A stretch of 64,000 bases of DNA from positions 62,001 through 126,000 of the forward strand of contig JAGYXB010000135.1 in assembly GCA_022495005.1 (NCBI GenBank). Direction: 5' to 3'. Each line of letters begins with the position of its first letter. Position 1 is the stretch's first letter. The position numbers and the translations under genes were made by a program. This stretch comes from Rhyacophila brunnea (lineage: Eukaryota > Arthropoda > Insecta > Trichoptera > Rhyacophilidae). This document shows, one piece after another, positions 22,155 to 35,023 of the stretch. The notes under the pieces are model-generated. The model searched no databases and was not told the DNA's origin. It saw nothing but the letters and a program-made list of their open reading frames with translations.

Positions 22155-23302
22155 CCCTTTTACTCCCACGGGGCCGATATTTCGGCCCACCATACCTATG
22201 CGAAAACTCCATCTGGGCCGATCCATCGGCCGAAAGTTTGGAACCAAATTTACGATTTATTCCAAATTTTTTCCCGTCATATTTCGTCTCATGTAGACAC
22301 AGCATTAAAGTGCGGCCACACCGAAAACAAGTCGCGCGACAACTCGTTAAATTTTACGATAAGCATGATAATTATCGTAAAATTTCTTAAGCAATTATGA
22401 TAATTATCGTAAAATTTAACGAGTTGTCGCGCGACTTGTTGACGGTGTGGCCGCACTTTTATATTCACTGTGTGTTGGGTGGTGAGTAACATTTATTTTA
22501 GTGTCGGCATTGTTTATAATTATGCCATACCCTAATAACTCACAAGTCATAATTGCTCTGCTGTCGAACTTGAGACCAAAGAGGGTCATAAAAATAATAA
22601 AACATTATTTTTATGACACATTTTAAATTCTGATATTTCTTTTAGTTGTTTTATTATTCATATATCACATTACAAAATGAATTTTGTAATTTTTGAACTA
22701 ACAATGGATGCCACTGTATTTTTGGTATGATGGTGAAAAAATACATGAATATAAATATTATTAAAATGATTTAGTGCTTTGAGACTTATTTTTTGAAATG
22801 ACTTCATTCCATATCAGTTAGTCATGGATACTGTATCGAATTCTCTTGCGATTTCGTGAATTGAATAATATTCTTGAATACCTTGACACTATACGATTTT
22901 TTTTGATTACTTTATAAAAATTCTATTTCATAGAGAAATAATAATATGTTTATTTTTTTTTCTGTTACTACATAAGGATAGATTATATTATAAAATTTGA
23001 TATATCAATTATAAATAAAAAAATGTTGTCACACTTGTTTTGTTGTTCAAACATAGTTTTATCCGTTCATTTCTAAATAAATATTGATACATTATTTTTT
23101 TCTTTTGTTTTATTGATGTAAACTATCAATATTATTACTTATTATTGCTTTATACACCATTGAGAACACACGAAAAAAGTTTCAAATTTTTAAAACATGT
23201 GTAGAATTAGTTATTTAAAAAAAACTAAATCGACGATTTTTTGTCAAAAAACGCTTGGGAGTTTTCGCATATGCTAGGCTAAATCAGCTGGGAGTAAAAG
23301 AG
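22155..23302. mobile_element. piggyBac-like inverted-terminus element
   Basis: The left end reads CCCTTTTACTCCCACGGG and the right end GGGAGTAAAAGAG. Subterminal CCTATGCGAAAACTCC and GGGAGTTTTCGCATATG are also inverted. ATAA flanks both sides (22151-22154, 23303-23306). CCC(T) ends with a 4-bp AT-rich duplication suggest piggyBac, whose usual target is TTAA. No transposase frame survives. A Harbinger-type MITE is inserted at 22308. Confidence 0.55.
22308..22458. mobile_element. Harbinger-type MITE, near-perfect hairpin of 151 bp
   Basis: The arms begin AAGTGCGGCCACACCG and extend through CAAGTCGCGCGACAACTCG to TTTTACGATAA, with the right arm the inverted copy. TTA flanks both sides (22305-22307, 22459-22461), the typical PIF/Harbinger duplication. 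It is nested in the piggyBac-like element. Confidence 0.75.
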
Positions 23303-23839
23303 ATAATATTGCACATACGTTTTTGAAAAATGTATTCGATTTTATCAAGATAATTGGATAAAATTTTCTAATTACTCCATTTTTCTTAATAATTACAGAT
23401 ATTATTTTCTTCTTTTGTTTTATTGGTGTAAAATCCAGATAATGTTACTTTTTATTGCTCTACAAAAAAAGTTTAAAACTTGATAACATACGAAATGATT
23501 GTATTGATTTGAGATTTTTACGCAAAATCATCTGTGAGTATAAGGGACCAGCGACTGCGAAAATATGGTGAGACTTTTGTACTTGCTTGTGATCTGTGTG
23601 CCCGCATTCGAATCCTGGTGGCTGAGAGTTTGTAATATTGTCCATTTGCCTTCTTGTACACCACCCCAGGGATTAGGGTTATGAGAATAGCTAACAAATG
23701 CTTATAGTTTAGGTGGTAAATAAATCTTGCCACTACTTCTGCTCAGTATGGAGGTCACTTTTTAATGAGGAATGGTTGCTAGCCATTGGGTCCTTTCAGT
23801 CTTACACAACTGAAGATAATACTATATATAGCCACAATC

Positions 23840-24652
23840 TAAACCTAGACGTAGAATGAGAATGGTGGGATGCTGTCTTTTTGGTCCTACTATATGGAAT
23901 GGAAGCGTGGATACCAGGGAATACAGAATTAATGGGAACTGAAATACATAACGGGTGTGGCTTAACAGGCAACCGATCTCGAGTGTGGAAGAATATGAGA
24001 TAAACTTAAACACTTGTCAAGAATATGCTTGTCCTTCGTTCTGAGAACTGCTCCCGGTTTATGCACCGACGCTCATTCAATATTGGTGTATTTGAAGGTT
24101 GCAATACACATTATTGCATGTCTATGTATGATTCATTTTCGTAGGACACTCACACATTCAAAACCCTGCTTCAAAATGTAGAGCATTGGGGTATAGCATA
24201 TCTGAATTCTATTTATTAATCTGTTCTGTGATAAGATGCTCACACAAAAGCTTACAAAATGTGGGTATATAAATGAACGCTCTGTACCGGCTGGAAAAAC
24301 AAGATTACAAAGAGGTGTTGTAGTGGATGAAAGACTTAAGAAATAATCATAGATGTGGAAATTAGATAGTTAGTATACTTTGGCCGCATCATGTGACATC
24401 CCGAAAGATATAAATTCATGCAACTTATCATTCAAAGATTTCTGGCACACGAGACTCTGGCAAAAGAGGAATATCCTGGCTCAAGATTCTTAGAGAGACG
24501 GGTTTGAGCTCGGCACTCCATCCAGTTAAGAGTGGTGACGGACAAGTAAAAGATTGATAAAACCATCGCCAACCGTCCTATAACGGATATGGCCCAGAAA
24601 GAAGAAATTTGGGCCATTCTGAATCAAATACATATTGAAAAAAAAAAATTAC
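23840..24652 (+). pseudogene. Decayed LINE 3' region with A-tail
   Basis: Fragments in shifting frames read LLYGMEAWIPGN, KAYKMWVYK, LVYFGRIM, YKFMQLIIQ and ISGTRDSGKRGISWLKILRE. They match in order the thumb and C-terminal region of endonuclease-type LINE reverse transcriptases (LLYGCETW ... MWVYRR ... YFGHIMR ... GKRGxxxxSWL). Many stops and frameshifts are present. An A-run at about 24638-24648 marks the 3' end. Confidence 0.65.
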
Positions 24653-25950
24653 ATCTAAGATACTAAAAATCTGATGATAAAAAAAACATGAAATCCTAGG
24701 CATTATAGTTCTCGCGAAAAATATGTGGTAAAATAAAACTTGATCTCTTGAAATATTTATCCGATATTTATATATACTATAGTGAGTGTCACAAAAGTGA
24801 AGCTAGGTAAATATGGTAAGGCTGGGATGGAGCCATGATAACTTTGCAATAAAATCACATTAAACACTTTACCTAACACAAAAATTACTCAAAATAGGTA
24901 TGCCGAGTACTGCCAATATAATAAGCAAATTTGGATTGCTAAATTAAAAATTATGTAACTTAAATCAACCTATTTCAATAATGTGTGAAAATAAAATAGC
25001 AAGTCCTAGTCTGGTGTTTAAAATATATTGAATTCATTTTGGGATTTAAATAGGTTTTTATCCACTACATAGGTATAAGGCTGTAAGTTTCAAAGTCGGT
25101 AAACTTCATATTCCACCATTTTGAGATAATCGTAAAAAACTTTCAAGCACATTTAGAATGCAAATGGAATATTTTCTTTTATATACTATCAGACGAAGCG
25201 AAAAGCGAAATAATATAATGCCCTTAATGTTATTAAAATTAATAAAAAGACCATATTCAAAGTTGATCGTAAAAAATAGCAGCTTCTACAATTCTACAAT
25301 CAACCACCGGTTTAATTCTACATTACTGAAAAACAGAGCTGGATTTGATATGTTATGAATACAAAACATAAAAATAAGAATCAGAATCTACTAAAATAGA
25401 GGTTACTGACTTTCAAACTAATAACCTCACATTTTAGTCTATGTATTGTACAATACATATTATCACTAATCTACATCGATTATTGTTATGACCTCTTCGC
25501 TATTAGGATGATGAATTAAAGCCAAATCTTAGATGTTTCAAAACAAATACCTATTTGTGGATATTTTATGATCGATCATTAATGTACGATGAACCTCAAA
25601 GATTCAAAAAATGCAGCGCCGTACACCCACACCCGCAAATTTAAAATAGAATATAGAATTCATTTTGAATAGAAATTGAATAGTTTATTTAATAGTCTAA
25701 ACACACCGATATGGCACGTACGGTTCATAACGCTCGGCTACTATATCACACCACAACGGCAAGAGCAGTAGGTAACGTGTTAAGGATGCTTTTAATTAAT
25801 TGCAATAATAGAGTGATCCCTGTACACACAATAGTAACTTAATTAAAATAATGCAATCGTGCAAGATAATAAATTTAACGAGTTTCATTCATACAAAGAA
25901 TATTCATAATTTTACTATCGTACTAACAAATTTGAAATAGGTAGCATGTA
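24653..25950. other. Intergenic DNA without recognised features
   Basis: The DNA is AT-rich. Short open frames have no recognisable domain. I see no paired terminal repeats, tRNA boxes or exons. Confidence 0.4.
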
Positions 25951-25956
25951 TTTATT
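25951..25956 (-). terminator. Polyadenylation signal candidate for Sfmbt
   Basis: AATAAA on the minus strand lies about 210 bases beyond the Sfmbt stop codon. It is the first exact match I see downstream. Confidence 0.4.
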
Positions 25957-26162
25957 ATTACATTGTAAAATGACTTAAAAAAACTTATTATAAATCGTAT
26001 TAGTTTCCTCCCATATAAAAATACTCCCGGGGACAATAATAATATTATTACTGTTATCACAATATTACTTAAAACATTTTCAAGTCATGCATGTTGCATA
26101 GAAAAATGTAAAAAAAAAGATCTCGCATCCTCCGTCGTCTAGTTATAAATACCGATCGATGG

Positions 26163-29100
26163 TTACTTAAAATTATTTTTGATTCTGGCTTGCGCCGGTT
26201 TCAGCTTGCACTTAAGCTGTTGGATTAAATCGAAAATTTTCAACGACGGGCCGACTTTCATTTGGAGCAGTTCGATTATCTCGTCTTTGGTCAACTCTAA
26301 CATCACTTTGCCGGTGACTTGGCAGAAATTTTGACAATACGGCGCGCAGTCGTTTGTGGAAAGAAATCTGGCGACGTCATCGGGGTCCCACGATTCAGGA
26401 TCAATGGAATTCAGTATACTCGAGTCGACAGTGAAGTTTCCGACAAGTCTCGGGATTACTTTAGGTATAGCCGGGGTAATCTGCAATCAACAAATTAATT
26501 CAATTTAGTATAGTATGTACATATTTAGAAATGTTTAATTTCTGGAGGATATCAAAATGGTGATGAATCAACCTCAGTCTTGCTAAAATATCGATTGAGC
26601 TGGCCTGTGCATGTGCCTAGCGCTGTCAAAAAAGTATTGATACTTTTGGTCAGTATCGAACCATACAATACTTTTTCCACAGTTGGAATATTTAAATGCT
26701 GATCGACGATGAAATGCATTATAATTTTTTCAATATTTTAGCCATTATTTTCAGTGAAATAGGACAGTATTTTTTTTTTTAATATTTTGTTTTTGTCCAT
26801 CAACACATATATTATATTATACGTGAAATAATATAATGATAAATAAATACCTACAATGTTTTGTGATTATTGATAATCAAAAAATTTTTTTAGTATTTTC
26901 CCCCCATACATTTCATATTTCGTAATTCGATTATTTTTATGATTTTCGGTCTCGCGGAATTCGTATTAACGAGGTTTTACTGTATCTGCGCCTGCACAGT
27001 AGAATAATAGTGGTGAACCTGTTGGTAAAAAAACAAACCACACCGCGCAGAAACTCATTTTGAGGTTAACCAATTTTCACGACATGTCAACTAGTACCAT
27101 AAAATGACAACACCGCGTCTCGCTTACTCTTGAATAATGAGATTAGCGAGACAGTCAGCACTTTTAGCTGTAAACAGTTATTATCGCGATAGTTCAAAAT
27201 ACACATTATCGGTGCAAGTAAAACCGTGCGTACAGGCGATATTAGACCGCATACGCTATGAAATCGTAGCTACAACAGTTTGAATGTAGAATAGATAGAA
27301 ATGTAATATGTCAAACATACCCCTGTTTCTGGTGTGGCCAAGTCGATGTCATCGAGCGGTTCATCGACGATATCCATACCATTGTCTGAGCAATGTTTGG
27401 GTGGTTCAATATTATCAAAGTTGGATTTGTCATCGATATCCGTAATGTCAAAGTCTAAATTGTCATCGAGGATGATGTCGTTTCCGTGGCCGTCATCAAT
27501 CATGGAATCCAACGGGTGCAGCTTAGGAGATCCCAATTTGACTTCGTCCTCTAGATCCGCCGGCGATTGCAGTTTCAATATGCCATTCATATTCCCTACA
27601 GAATCAAGTTTCATGATGTCATCGATGTCTGATGCGGATTCAAGTTTCATGATATCGTCTAAGTCCGAGGCAGATTGGAGTTTCATGACGTCGTCGATAT
27701 CATCTATATCCGGAGCGGATTGAAGATTTAACATGCTGTCCATGTTCGATGTCGATTGGAAATCTTCCATATCATCCGCGTGACTGTTGAAACTCGCACA
27801 CATGACTTCGTCTTTTATGGAAGGCGGCTGGCTCTGAGATGCTTCATGATTATTTGATACACCCAAAGGTTCTAAAAAAGATTATCGATTTAAAACATTT
27901 GCATATTAGATGTTATAATAATTATTTCAAACTAAGATGTTGAATCTTCTTCCTGATGGAGCCTTCTGTGGTTTCCCTATGGAAATTTTATAAGCAGGGT
28001 TGGCGAAGCTTTTTACGTATGTGTGTCAAAATTTTAGCAAATACGTTTTATTATTGTACTACTGTCTGATGTGCCAAGCAGTTTTTCATGGGGAAAAAAT
28101 AAAAATAGTATTTAAGAATTCTATTAAGATTCTATCTTTCACCGTGTTTCTAGCTGAAGGCATATCTTTTATTCATTACTTAGTTTGGTTCTTTACGCAC
28201 AAATTGACACCAGAATTGCTCAGATCAGGTGAGGCATTCTCTCACTACAGTGATCTCAATCATTGTAAATCGATCAAAAACATAATGCTCATTCTTAGTA
28301 TTTAGTACTTAAGGTATTTGCCTGCTATTTTGTATACAATGCAATGCATGAGTTTCGTCATTTTCGTTTGCGTATCGATTGGTAAATATTATCGGTATAA
28401 ATAATATTAAAAACTGAAAAAATACGCATGGCTATGTCGTCAGTATTTTTCAATAATATATATGTGTAATACTCTGAGAATAAAACATTCGCGTATCATG
28501 CAAAATCACCTCGGGTGCACCATCACTATCCTAGAGATTCTTTTTTTGACTCGTTTTTTCAATGTTTAGGCTCGATCTCGATAGAAGAAGGTTTTTTCAA
28601 CATCTTTGATTTAAACAGTATACCAGTTAGAAAAATTAGAAATAATGTTATGTTACAGGTTCATCCTTATAAACTGTTGCATATTTGGTGAAATTATGGT
28701 AAATCCAAGTAGTTTACATATCAAAGTATTTTATTACATTAAAGAATAAAATTTACGAGTATGTAAATAAAATACATACGTACCACTTATAGGATTGACT
28801 AGAGGAAGTTTCTGCTGTTCGGTATTCATTTTGGTGGTCTTCTTCTTTCTGCCTCTCCTCTTAAGGACCGCAGCGGGCTGCTTGGCGGGAACGAAGGGTG
28901 CCTCGAGTCGGTGACCGACGGCTCCGCACCACCCCACCGGATAGATGTCCGTGCTCTCGCAGTCCAGCCACTGGTCGTACTCGTCCCCCCATCCGTCAAA
29001 ATGTACCTGGACATTTATATGATTACTGCATGCAAATAAACAGCTTTCTGAAGTCTGGATACATGAAAAATTCATCCATAATATAAATATGACAGCAGTT

Positions 29101-32100
29101 AATAATTGAAATTATGTTTATTTATAGGTCAAAAATAAAGAATTTGAGGCCTGTTTATAAAGGCAACGATCTAGTCTGATCAATCACTATAAATTTATTA
29201 ACATTACCATAAGTGGACAATATTGAAATCATACACCAGAATTAAAATGTTACCAAAGGAGTATTGTGGACCTTAAGGAAAACGTCACACTAGCACACTA
29301 GAGCTCACTATTATTGTAGAGAAAATCACATTTATGATTGTATCCAGAGGACCAGACAGAACATGTGACACTTTCAGGGCGCATAGCAGTGCTTATGAGA
29401 GTTCACAATTTCGTATATCTGGGAGAGTAGCCTAGAAATCGAAAATAAGAGAAGGGTTGTGCTAAGTAATAAATCTTCGATCAATGTTCGATCTAACGAA
29501 GGTGCTATGTTTCAATGAATTGAACCAGCATTTGAAATGCATCTAGCAAGAAAAAACTAAGGTTAAATAAACATGTACGGCTCGGAAACCTGGTTCATGA
29601 CCAAAAATATGGAAAAAGTGCAGGGTTTATTTGAGTGGATATGCTGCGTGGTATCTTCGGACTAATCAATGAGACACAGTAAGGGTGGAGACAGGGATAC
29701 AATAACAAAAACATTGTACAGTCCATCAAATTGGGAAGCGTTATATAGCTGGATCACGTACACGTACATGAGCGATGCGACACAGAGAAACTGAGATTCG
29801 GGAAGCCAGAAGGCAAACGAAGACCTGGTCAAGCTTGTACGGATGAAGGGACAGTGTCGAGTTGGATTTAACTGACTCACATGGGATTGTAGCACCAGGA
29901 AGACGATTTTAAACGTCTTCATGCTAAAATTCAGAATAAAGCCATATTAAAAAAAAAATATAAAAATACTTTCTTTTTGCAAAACATATTAGTAAATAAT
30001 TAGAAAAAGCGAATACCAAAATAAAATATGCTTAGTACAATTAAAATTAATAAAAAATGGCAGCTGATGAATATAACTCACTTTGCAATCAACCTTAGAA
30101 TTGTAATGGATTTAAATTCAAATTCCATCAAGTACCTACGTTCAATAGGTATATTATGCTAATGTTCAAAGTGACAGGAGGCAGCCATTAGCATTTTCTC
30201 ACGCGCACGCCTGTACGCAGATAGTGACGTATACATTTTTATAGCTTTCTTACTAGGCCGTTCCTTTGAGATTTCATGCATACGCCTCATAATGATTATT
30301 ATTTTTCAAATAACACTTATGTATTAGGTACAAGCAAAAAATAGAGGCGCTCACTTTGATCAATCTGCCGACGATTCGGGAGACCCGTGCGGCGCAGACG
30401 AGACGGGGATCCATCAGATCGGCGCATTCGAGCCGCATACCGGAGACGAATCCGTGGAGGGGATGGGGAGGGATGCAGTCAGAGAGGGGGGCGGTCACAA
30501 GGGGCGGCTGGCCTGCGGCCAGGGTGAGGGGGATACCCCTCTGTGCACAAAAACCTGCCGGAAAGATACACGGGGAGCGCTCATGGTAGCAGAACCAGTC
30601 ACCACCTGTCTCGTCTGGGGGGTAGCAATCGATGCGGATCATGATGTGGCCATGCAGGAGCACCCTCATCACGGTGGCCACGCAAACCGATGACAGGTTC
30701 AGGTGGTCGATGGCCTCGATCTTCATGCCTTCCACGAAATTAGGTTCAAAGTCGATGCCGTGGGGGTCCTTGTCAAGATAGTACTTGAAGAGGTCGGCTG
30801 TGGCGTCGTCAGGGTGGGGCACGCCTGTGTCGAGGCGTTCAGTGTAAGCAGGAGGCGCGTCTAAGGGGTGGCCCACAGCCCGCGCCCACCCCACGGGATG
30901 GATGAGAGGCGAATCCTCATGGCACCAGAAGCCGTCGTCGTCAGGCCCACTGTCATAATACCTGACGTGCAGGCGCTTTCCCACAATTCCGTGCACCGTC
31001 GCCGCCTTTACTTGCGAGATCCTGTTCTTGTCCACCACTTCGAGGGTGTGGCCGGCGCGAAAGCGGGACTCGAGGCTCTCGGATATCTTGGCATAGAAGT
31101 CGGCGGGCAGAGTGCGAGCGCCCGTCAACCGCCGCACCAAGAAGCTCTTCCAGTCGGGGTGCTCATTTTCGATGGAACGAGGCGGGATGAGGGGTTTTCC
31201 CCGAGTGGCACACCACCCTACAGGGTGGACCTCCGAGTGCATGAGGTTCATCCAAAAGTCCTGGGAGCGGTCGTTCCCGAAACCCTCGTAGCGCAGCAGC
31301 CCCATGTAGCCCTTAAGCTGCAAGACGGTGGCCACCCAGAAATAGTCAGCGGGCGACTTCTTGTCGCAGTCCCGATTTCTCACTTCCACCTTCATGCCCT
31401 CGAACACGCTGTCCCACATGTCAGACAGCGGGGCATGACGGAAAAGTTTGACAGGCGCAGCCAGGAAGTCGCCCGCAGACAGCCGGTCAGCCCATTGGAA
31501 GGTGTTATTCACATTTGCTGTCTTTAGGGGCGTCTGCTGCATGAAGTCGACAAGAGAGGCCCGCCACACAGCGGGAATCTGGGGCAGGGGCTGCAGGGGG
31601 ATCATCCCGGCCATGCGCTCGCTGCTCTCCGCGAATTTGAATCTGTGGTTCACTCGCTTTCTGCCGCGGTTTGCGACGTCCTCCTCATCATCGCCTCCCG
31701 GATTCTTCTTAGAGCTCTTCTGAGATTTGTAGTAAGAGATGTCCTGTCTTGAGCACGTCATGCTGCAAAACCTCCTCTGTCTCGTATAGAAGGCATGCTT
31801 CACCCCGATTGCTCCGCAATTTTGGCAGATGGCTGAAATATAATATGATGGAACACATTTCACACTCGTTGATGTATTCGCATTATATATATAAAGGGAT
31901 AGGACTATTAAAATATATTACATCATGAAACTACTTACAAATGGTTCTATTAGTATTTGAGTCAAAATTAAGTGAAGCTTCAGAATAGTTCTATGGACAA
32001 TGACTACGGAAATGATGCAACGAGTAACAATAAAATTATACATGGGTATAGGTAAATCAGTAATTCACAGGTAATTCAGTGGCACCTTCGTTATGGCAAA

Positions 32101-32835
32101 AGCGATTCACACTTGTTGGTGTTAGTTGCTAGCATTGAAACAGGCACGGAAGCAAATGATATCAATACATCTGTGACCCATCTAACTAAAGACAAATTAG
32201 GCTCAAATAAAAATGATTGAACTACGTATCTCAATAATAAATAAATAAATACAAAACTGCAATAAATAGTTAATAGATAAACATATTCTTTACATGAAGA
32301 TATCGTTGTTTTCTTTAAAAAAAAAAATAATAGGCTGCTGGAAATGATTTTTAGACAAGATAAAAAAAGAGTCTCGACACCCATGCGTTCAATGCGAAAT
32401 CAATGTTTGATATCTGATCGACTGCTGTCTAAGTAAATACACTGGCATACAGAAAGTCCCAAACCAGGCGTCTATAGAGTCCAAGATCTCTATCAAGATA
32501 AATAGGTACAGCATCATAAAAAAGGAAATATTCACAGGCCCACAAATGTAAGTTTCTCTAAGTACGGTTATGATCGATGGCACATCACTCATTCTTTCAG
32601 GGGTTGCTAAAGTCGTGCACAAAGAACTAAAAATAATGAAAAATAACCATAAAATCATAAATAACGGATTTGAAGGAAATTAAACTGATAAGTACTAACC
32701 AATTCCATTCCTCTCAATGGGCAAAACTGAAAGATCAGAGTCACTATGGTATGCGATAGGAGTCTGTAATACGAGATGCGGGTGCTGTATAGGCTTGATC
32801 TTTTTCGTAGTTGATTGAAAATTTGTAGCAGCCAT
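26163..32835 (-). CDS. Sfmbt: Sfmbt: FCS zinc finger, four MBT repeats, SAM domain (Polycomb-group repressor)
   Basis: Sfmbt pairs with the DNA-binding protein Pho in the PhoRC complex, binds mono- and dimethyl-lysine histone tails through MBT repeats, and recruits Polycomb complexes through its SAM domain. Coding exons are 32835-32700, 31832-30355, 29006-28784, 27871-27321 and 26480-26163. All junction phases match, giving 901 residues. The ATG at 32835 has an in-frame TAA four codons upstream, and an acceptor at 32901 implies a 5' UTR exon. The FCS finger (CQNCGAIG ... RFCSMTCSR) is at about residues 48-73. The MBT repeats lie at about 157-575 with signatures HPVGWCATRGKPL, HPVGWARAVGHPL, FPAGFCAQRGIPL and YPVGWCGAVGHRL. 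A basic tract KRRGRKKK follows, then an acidic repetitive linker, then SAM (WDPDDVARFL ... LLQMKVGPSLKI). The FCS plus four MBT plan is shared with MBTD1 and L3MBTL2, but SAM points to Sfmbt. Confidence 0.95.
27994..28290 (+). repeat. hAT fragment in Sfmbt intron (same family as 9101)
   Basis: It begins CAGGGTTGGCGAAGC and continues through TGTGTCAAAATTTTAGC, GTCTGATGTGCCAAGCAG and TTTTTCATGGGGAAAAA. These are the inverted counterparts of the right half of the element at 9101-9515. The opposite terminus and the target duplication were not found. Confidence 0.5.
29330..29960 (+). pseudogene. Decayed LINE 3' region inside Sfmbt intron
   Basis: Frames include TFMIVSRGPDRT, then YGSETWFMTKNMEK, then a series with many stops, ending near an A-run at about 29950. 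YGSETWxMTKxME is a conserved stretch of LINE reverse transcriptase C-termini of the BovB/RTE-like group. Orientation is opposite to Sfmbt. Confidence 0.65.
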
Positions 32836-32900
32836 TCTACGTTAAGTAACATCACAAAGTCTGCTAAGACAGCGGTTGCAGCTTTTAATCCGTCATAAGT

Positions 32901-33362
32901 CTAAAAAATAATTGTAAGAAACGGAACTGTATAAAATAAACATCTCCCAACGATTAAATACTAAGATCAACGAACACATTGAGGAAGCGCATTCAATAAG
33001 TGGAAAATAACATAACAAAACAGAAGCCAAACTCAATATTGACATACAGTATAAGGTAGTCCTTATATATTAATTCAACTGTCATATTTTTCACACTACT
33101 TCACTAAAATAAGACAATGCATCTGCATCTACGCGGGAAAATATAAAACTCTAAAGAATAAATCGTTATGCATACATTTTTACTGGGAATTATAGTTCAT
33201 TATCAAAATATTAATTCGTGTTGCAAAAAAATGAAAACAACACCGGTGCTTTTGTGCATGGTGCGAAAACCATAGATTCCATAAATAATAAAAAAAATCA
33301 CAAACAATCAATGTGGAACAGTGTTACCATAGATAATAGTGCTACCGATTTGCCGGATACAA
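32901..33362. other. Likely Sfmbt 5' intron or upstream region
   Basis: The stretch directly upstream of the Sfmbt start exon begins with a polypyrimidine-AG acceptor on the minus strand, so at least one non-coding exon should lie further right. I could not recognise it or a promoter. Confidence 0.4.
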
Positions 33363-33546
33363 AAGTGCTCGGCCGTAGTGAGTTGGCGGGCGCGGCACGG
33401 CGCGGCGGCGGTGCGGGCAAATCAGACGTATGAAGACGTCTCGACATGTCCGTAGACAATGCGTGGGGACGGGTGTTCGCGCGTCTTGTTTTGGCGCGTG
33501 TAGCTTGTTGCAGGCAAGATTGTACATGCGGCGGGCTCTTCCCATA
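33363..33546 (-). repeat. GC-rich repeat, inverted copy of 39040-39200
   Basis: The segment contains GCTCGGCCGTAGTGAGTTGG, CGGGTGTTCGCGCG, TTGTACATGCGGCGGGCTCT and TCCCATA, all present in inverse orientation at about 39040-39200. It lies directly before the Harbinger-like repeat. It is non-coding despite the open frames its GC content creates. Confidence 0.6.
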
Positions 33547-33902
33547 AGCGCTTGGCCGTAGTCATGGGGCGTGTACGACGCGGAATAGGCGCGGGGACGG
33601 GCACGGGTAGAGTGTCCGTAGTAGCCCGCGCGCGTCCGGTCGTGTTCAGCGTCAAATCAGGGATAGGAAACCATAAACACAGAAAAATTTTTGCTGGAAA
33701 ACTCCTATTTGAAATGGCAAAACTTTGCAGCAAAATATGGGGACAATGAAACCAATATGAAAAGCACTTTAACAGAAGAATTTTATAACTTATACAAGAA
33801 ACTGCGGGAACAACCAGACAAATTTTTCGAATAAGAGTAACATGAGCAAATATTTGATCAAGTATATTCTAATTGATTTAAAGTTTTTACTATTCCTTTT
33901 GA

Positions 33903-34448
33903 GTGCTCGCCGGTGTCCATCTGACACCACCGCAGAGATCCGAGGACGTTCCTTACAGGAAGACTGTAAGTGACATTGTGTACAAGACCGCATTTGCGGC
34001 ATGGCAGGCGAGGTGGACCGCCTCCCCCAAGGGGCGGCACACTTACCGTTTTTTTCCAGACGTATTCTGCAGGCACCAAACTAGAAGACTCCAACCTTCG
34101 CACTGGATTAGCCAGTTCCTCACCGGCCATGGCAACTTCGCCGCCAGACTCCACGAGTTTGGCTTGATAGTAGATGGGCCGGGTTGTACCTGCGGGCATG
34201 ACCACCAAGATGTTGAACACATCCTCTGGGATTGCCCGCTTATGGAATTCGAACGAGCGGAGCTGTTTGCCAGGGTCCGTCCTCACACGGGCCCAATTGG
34301 TCATGGAGATCTGGTAGCAACCGAGGCCAACTTTGCGGCATTTGAGAAATTTGCAGTGTCGTATGGGGAGCGGGATAGTTCCGACTCTTCTGTAGACTCA
34401 TCCATTTCAATTCGTGACACTCAGTATGCGGGTACACAAAGCGCTTAA
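33903..34448 (+). pseudogene. R1-clade LINE ORF2 C-terminal fragment
   Basis: The open frame contains ARWTASPKGRHTYRFFPDV, HWISQFLTGHGNFAARL and CTCGHDHQDVEHILWDCP. These form the C-terminal cysteine-histidine motif region of R1/TRAS-type reverse transcriptases. The 5' part of the element is missing. A 3' untranslated tail runs on to about 34620. It interrupts the Harbinger-like repeat right after a TTTTGAG motif and replaces about 33 bases of it. Confidence 0.85.
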
Positions 34449-35023
34449 CGTCAGCGGACAGCAGAGCCAGTCCAAAAAACAAAAAATTTCTTTCTTAACT
34501 TTCTTCTTTAAGCACTACGGTGCATGGTTGCAGCATCAGTCCCGTGCGGCTCCGTCTCGGGACGGAATGAGCACTTAAAATCACTTCTTTCAGACACGTT
34601 TAAAGCGTCATAGAAAGCGGCCCAGCGAATCTTCAAACACCACCAATGGTGAATACGCACTGTCATCTAATACAGTTAATTCCTGTTTATTTGGTAAATT
34701 TATATTTATTAATTTAAATTTAAATTCCATCAAGTACCCTTGGTCGATAATATATTTTGATTATATATATTGGATGATATGTAAGTTAAAGTTTAAAAAA
34801 GACTTTTCGGTTCATATGGTGTGAATGTAGGTGTAGAATGTACGCTTCATATCTTTGCACCCCGGCTCTAGGATGGAAATGATGTACCTACTTAATATAT
34901 TTTATTTTTATTATGTTTATATTTTTTTATTAAGGAAAACAAACAGTTAAATAGACTACAAATATGTATAAAATAGACTAAAAAAGATATTGCAACAAGC
35001 AAAGTTTCCATATAAATTATAAT

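Noticed and set aside
30356..31723. Long plus-strand frames (up to 219 codons) opposite the MBT exon
   Set aside because: They are antisense shadows of Sfmbt. No domain is recognisable.
33552..33749. Frame conserved between 33.6 and 55.8 kb (ending KLCSKxWGQ)
   Set aside because: Another frame of the same segment resembles Harbinger nuclease better, and both copies are repeats, so it is not annotated as a host gene.
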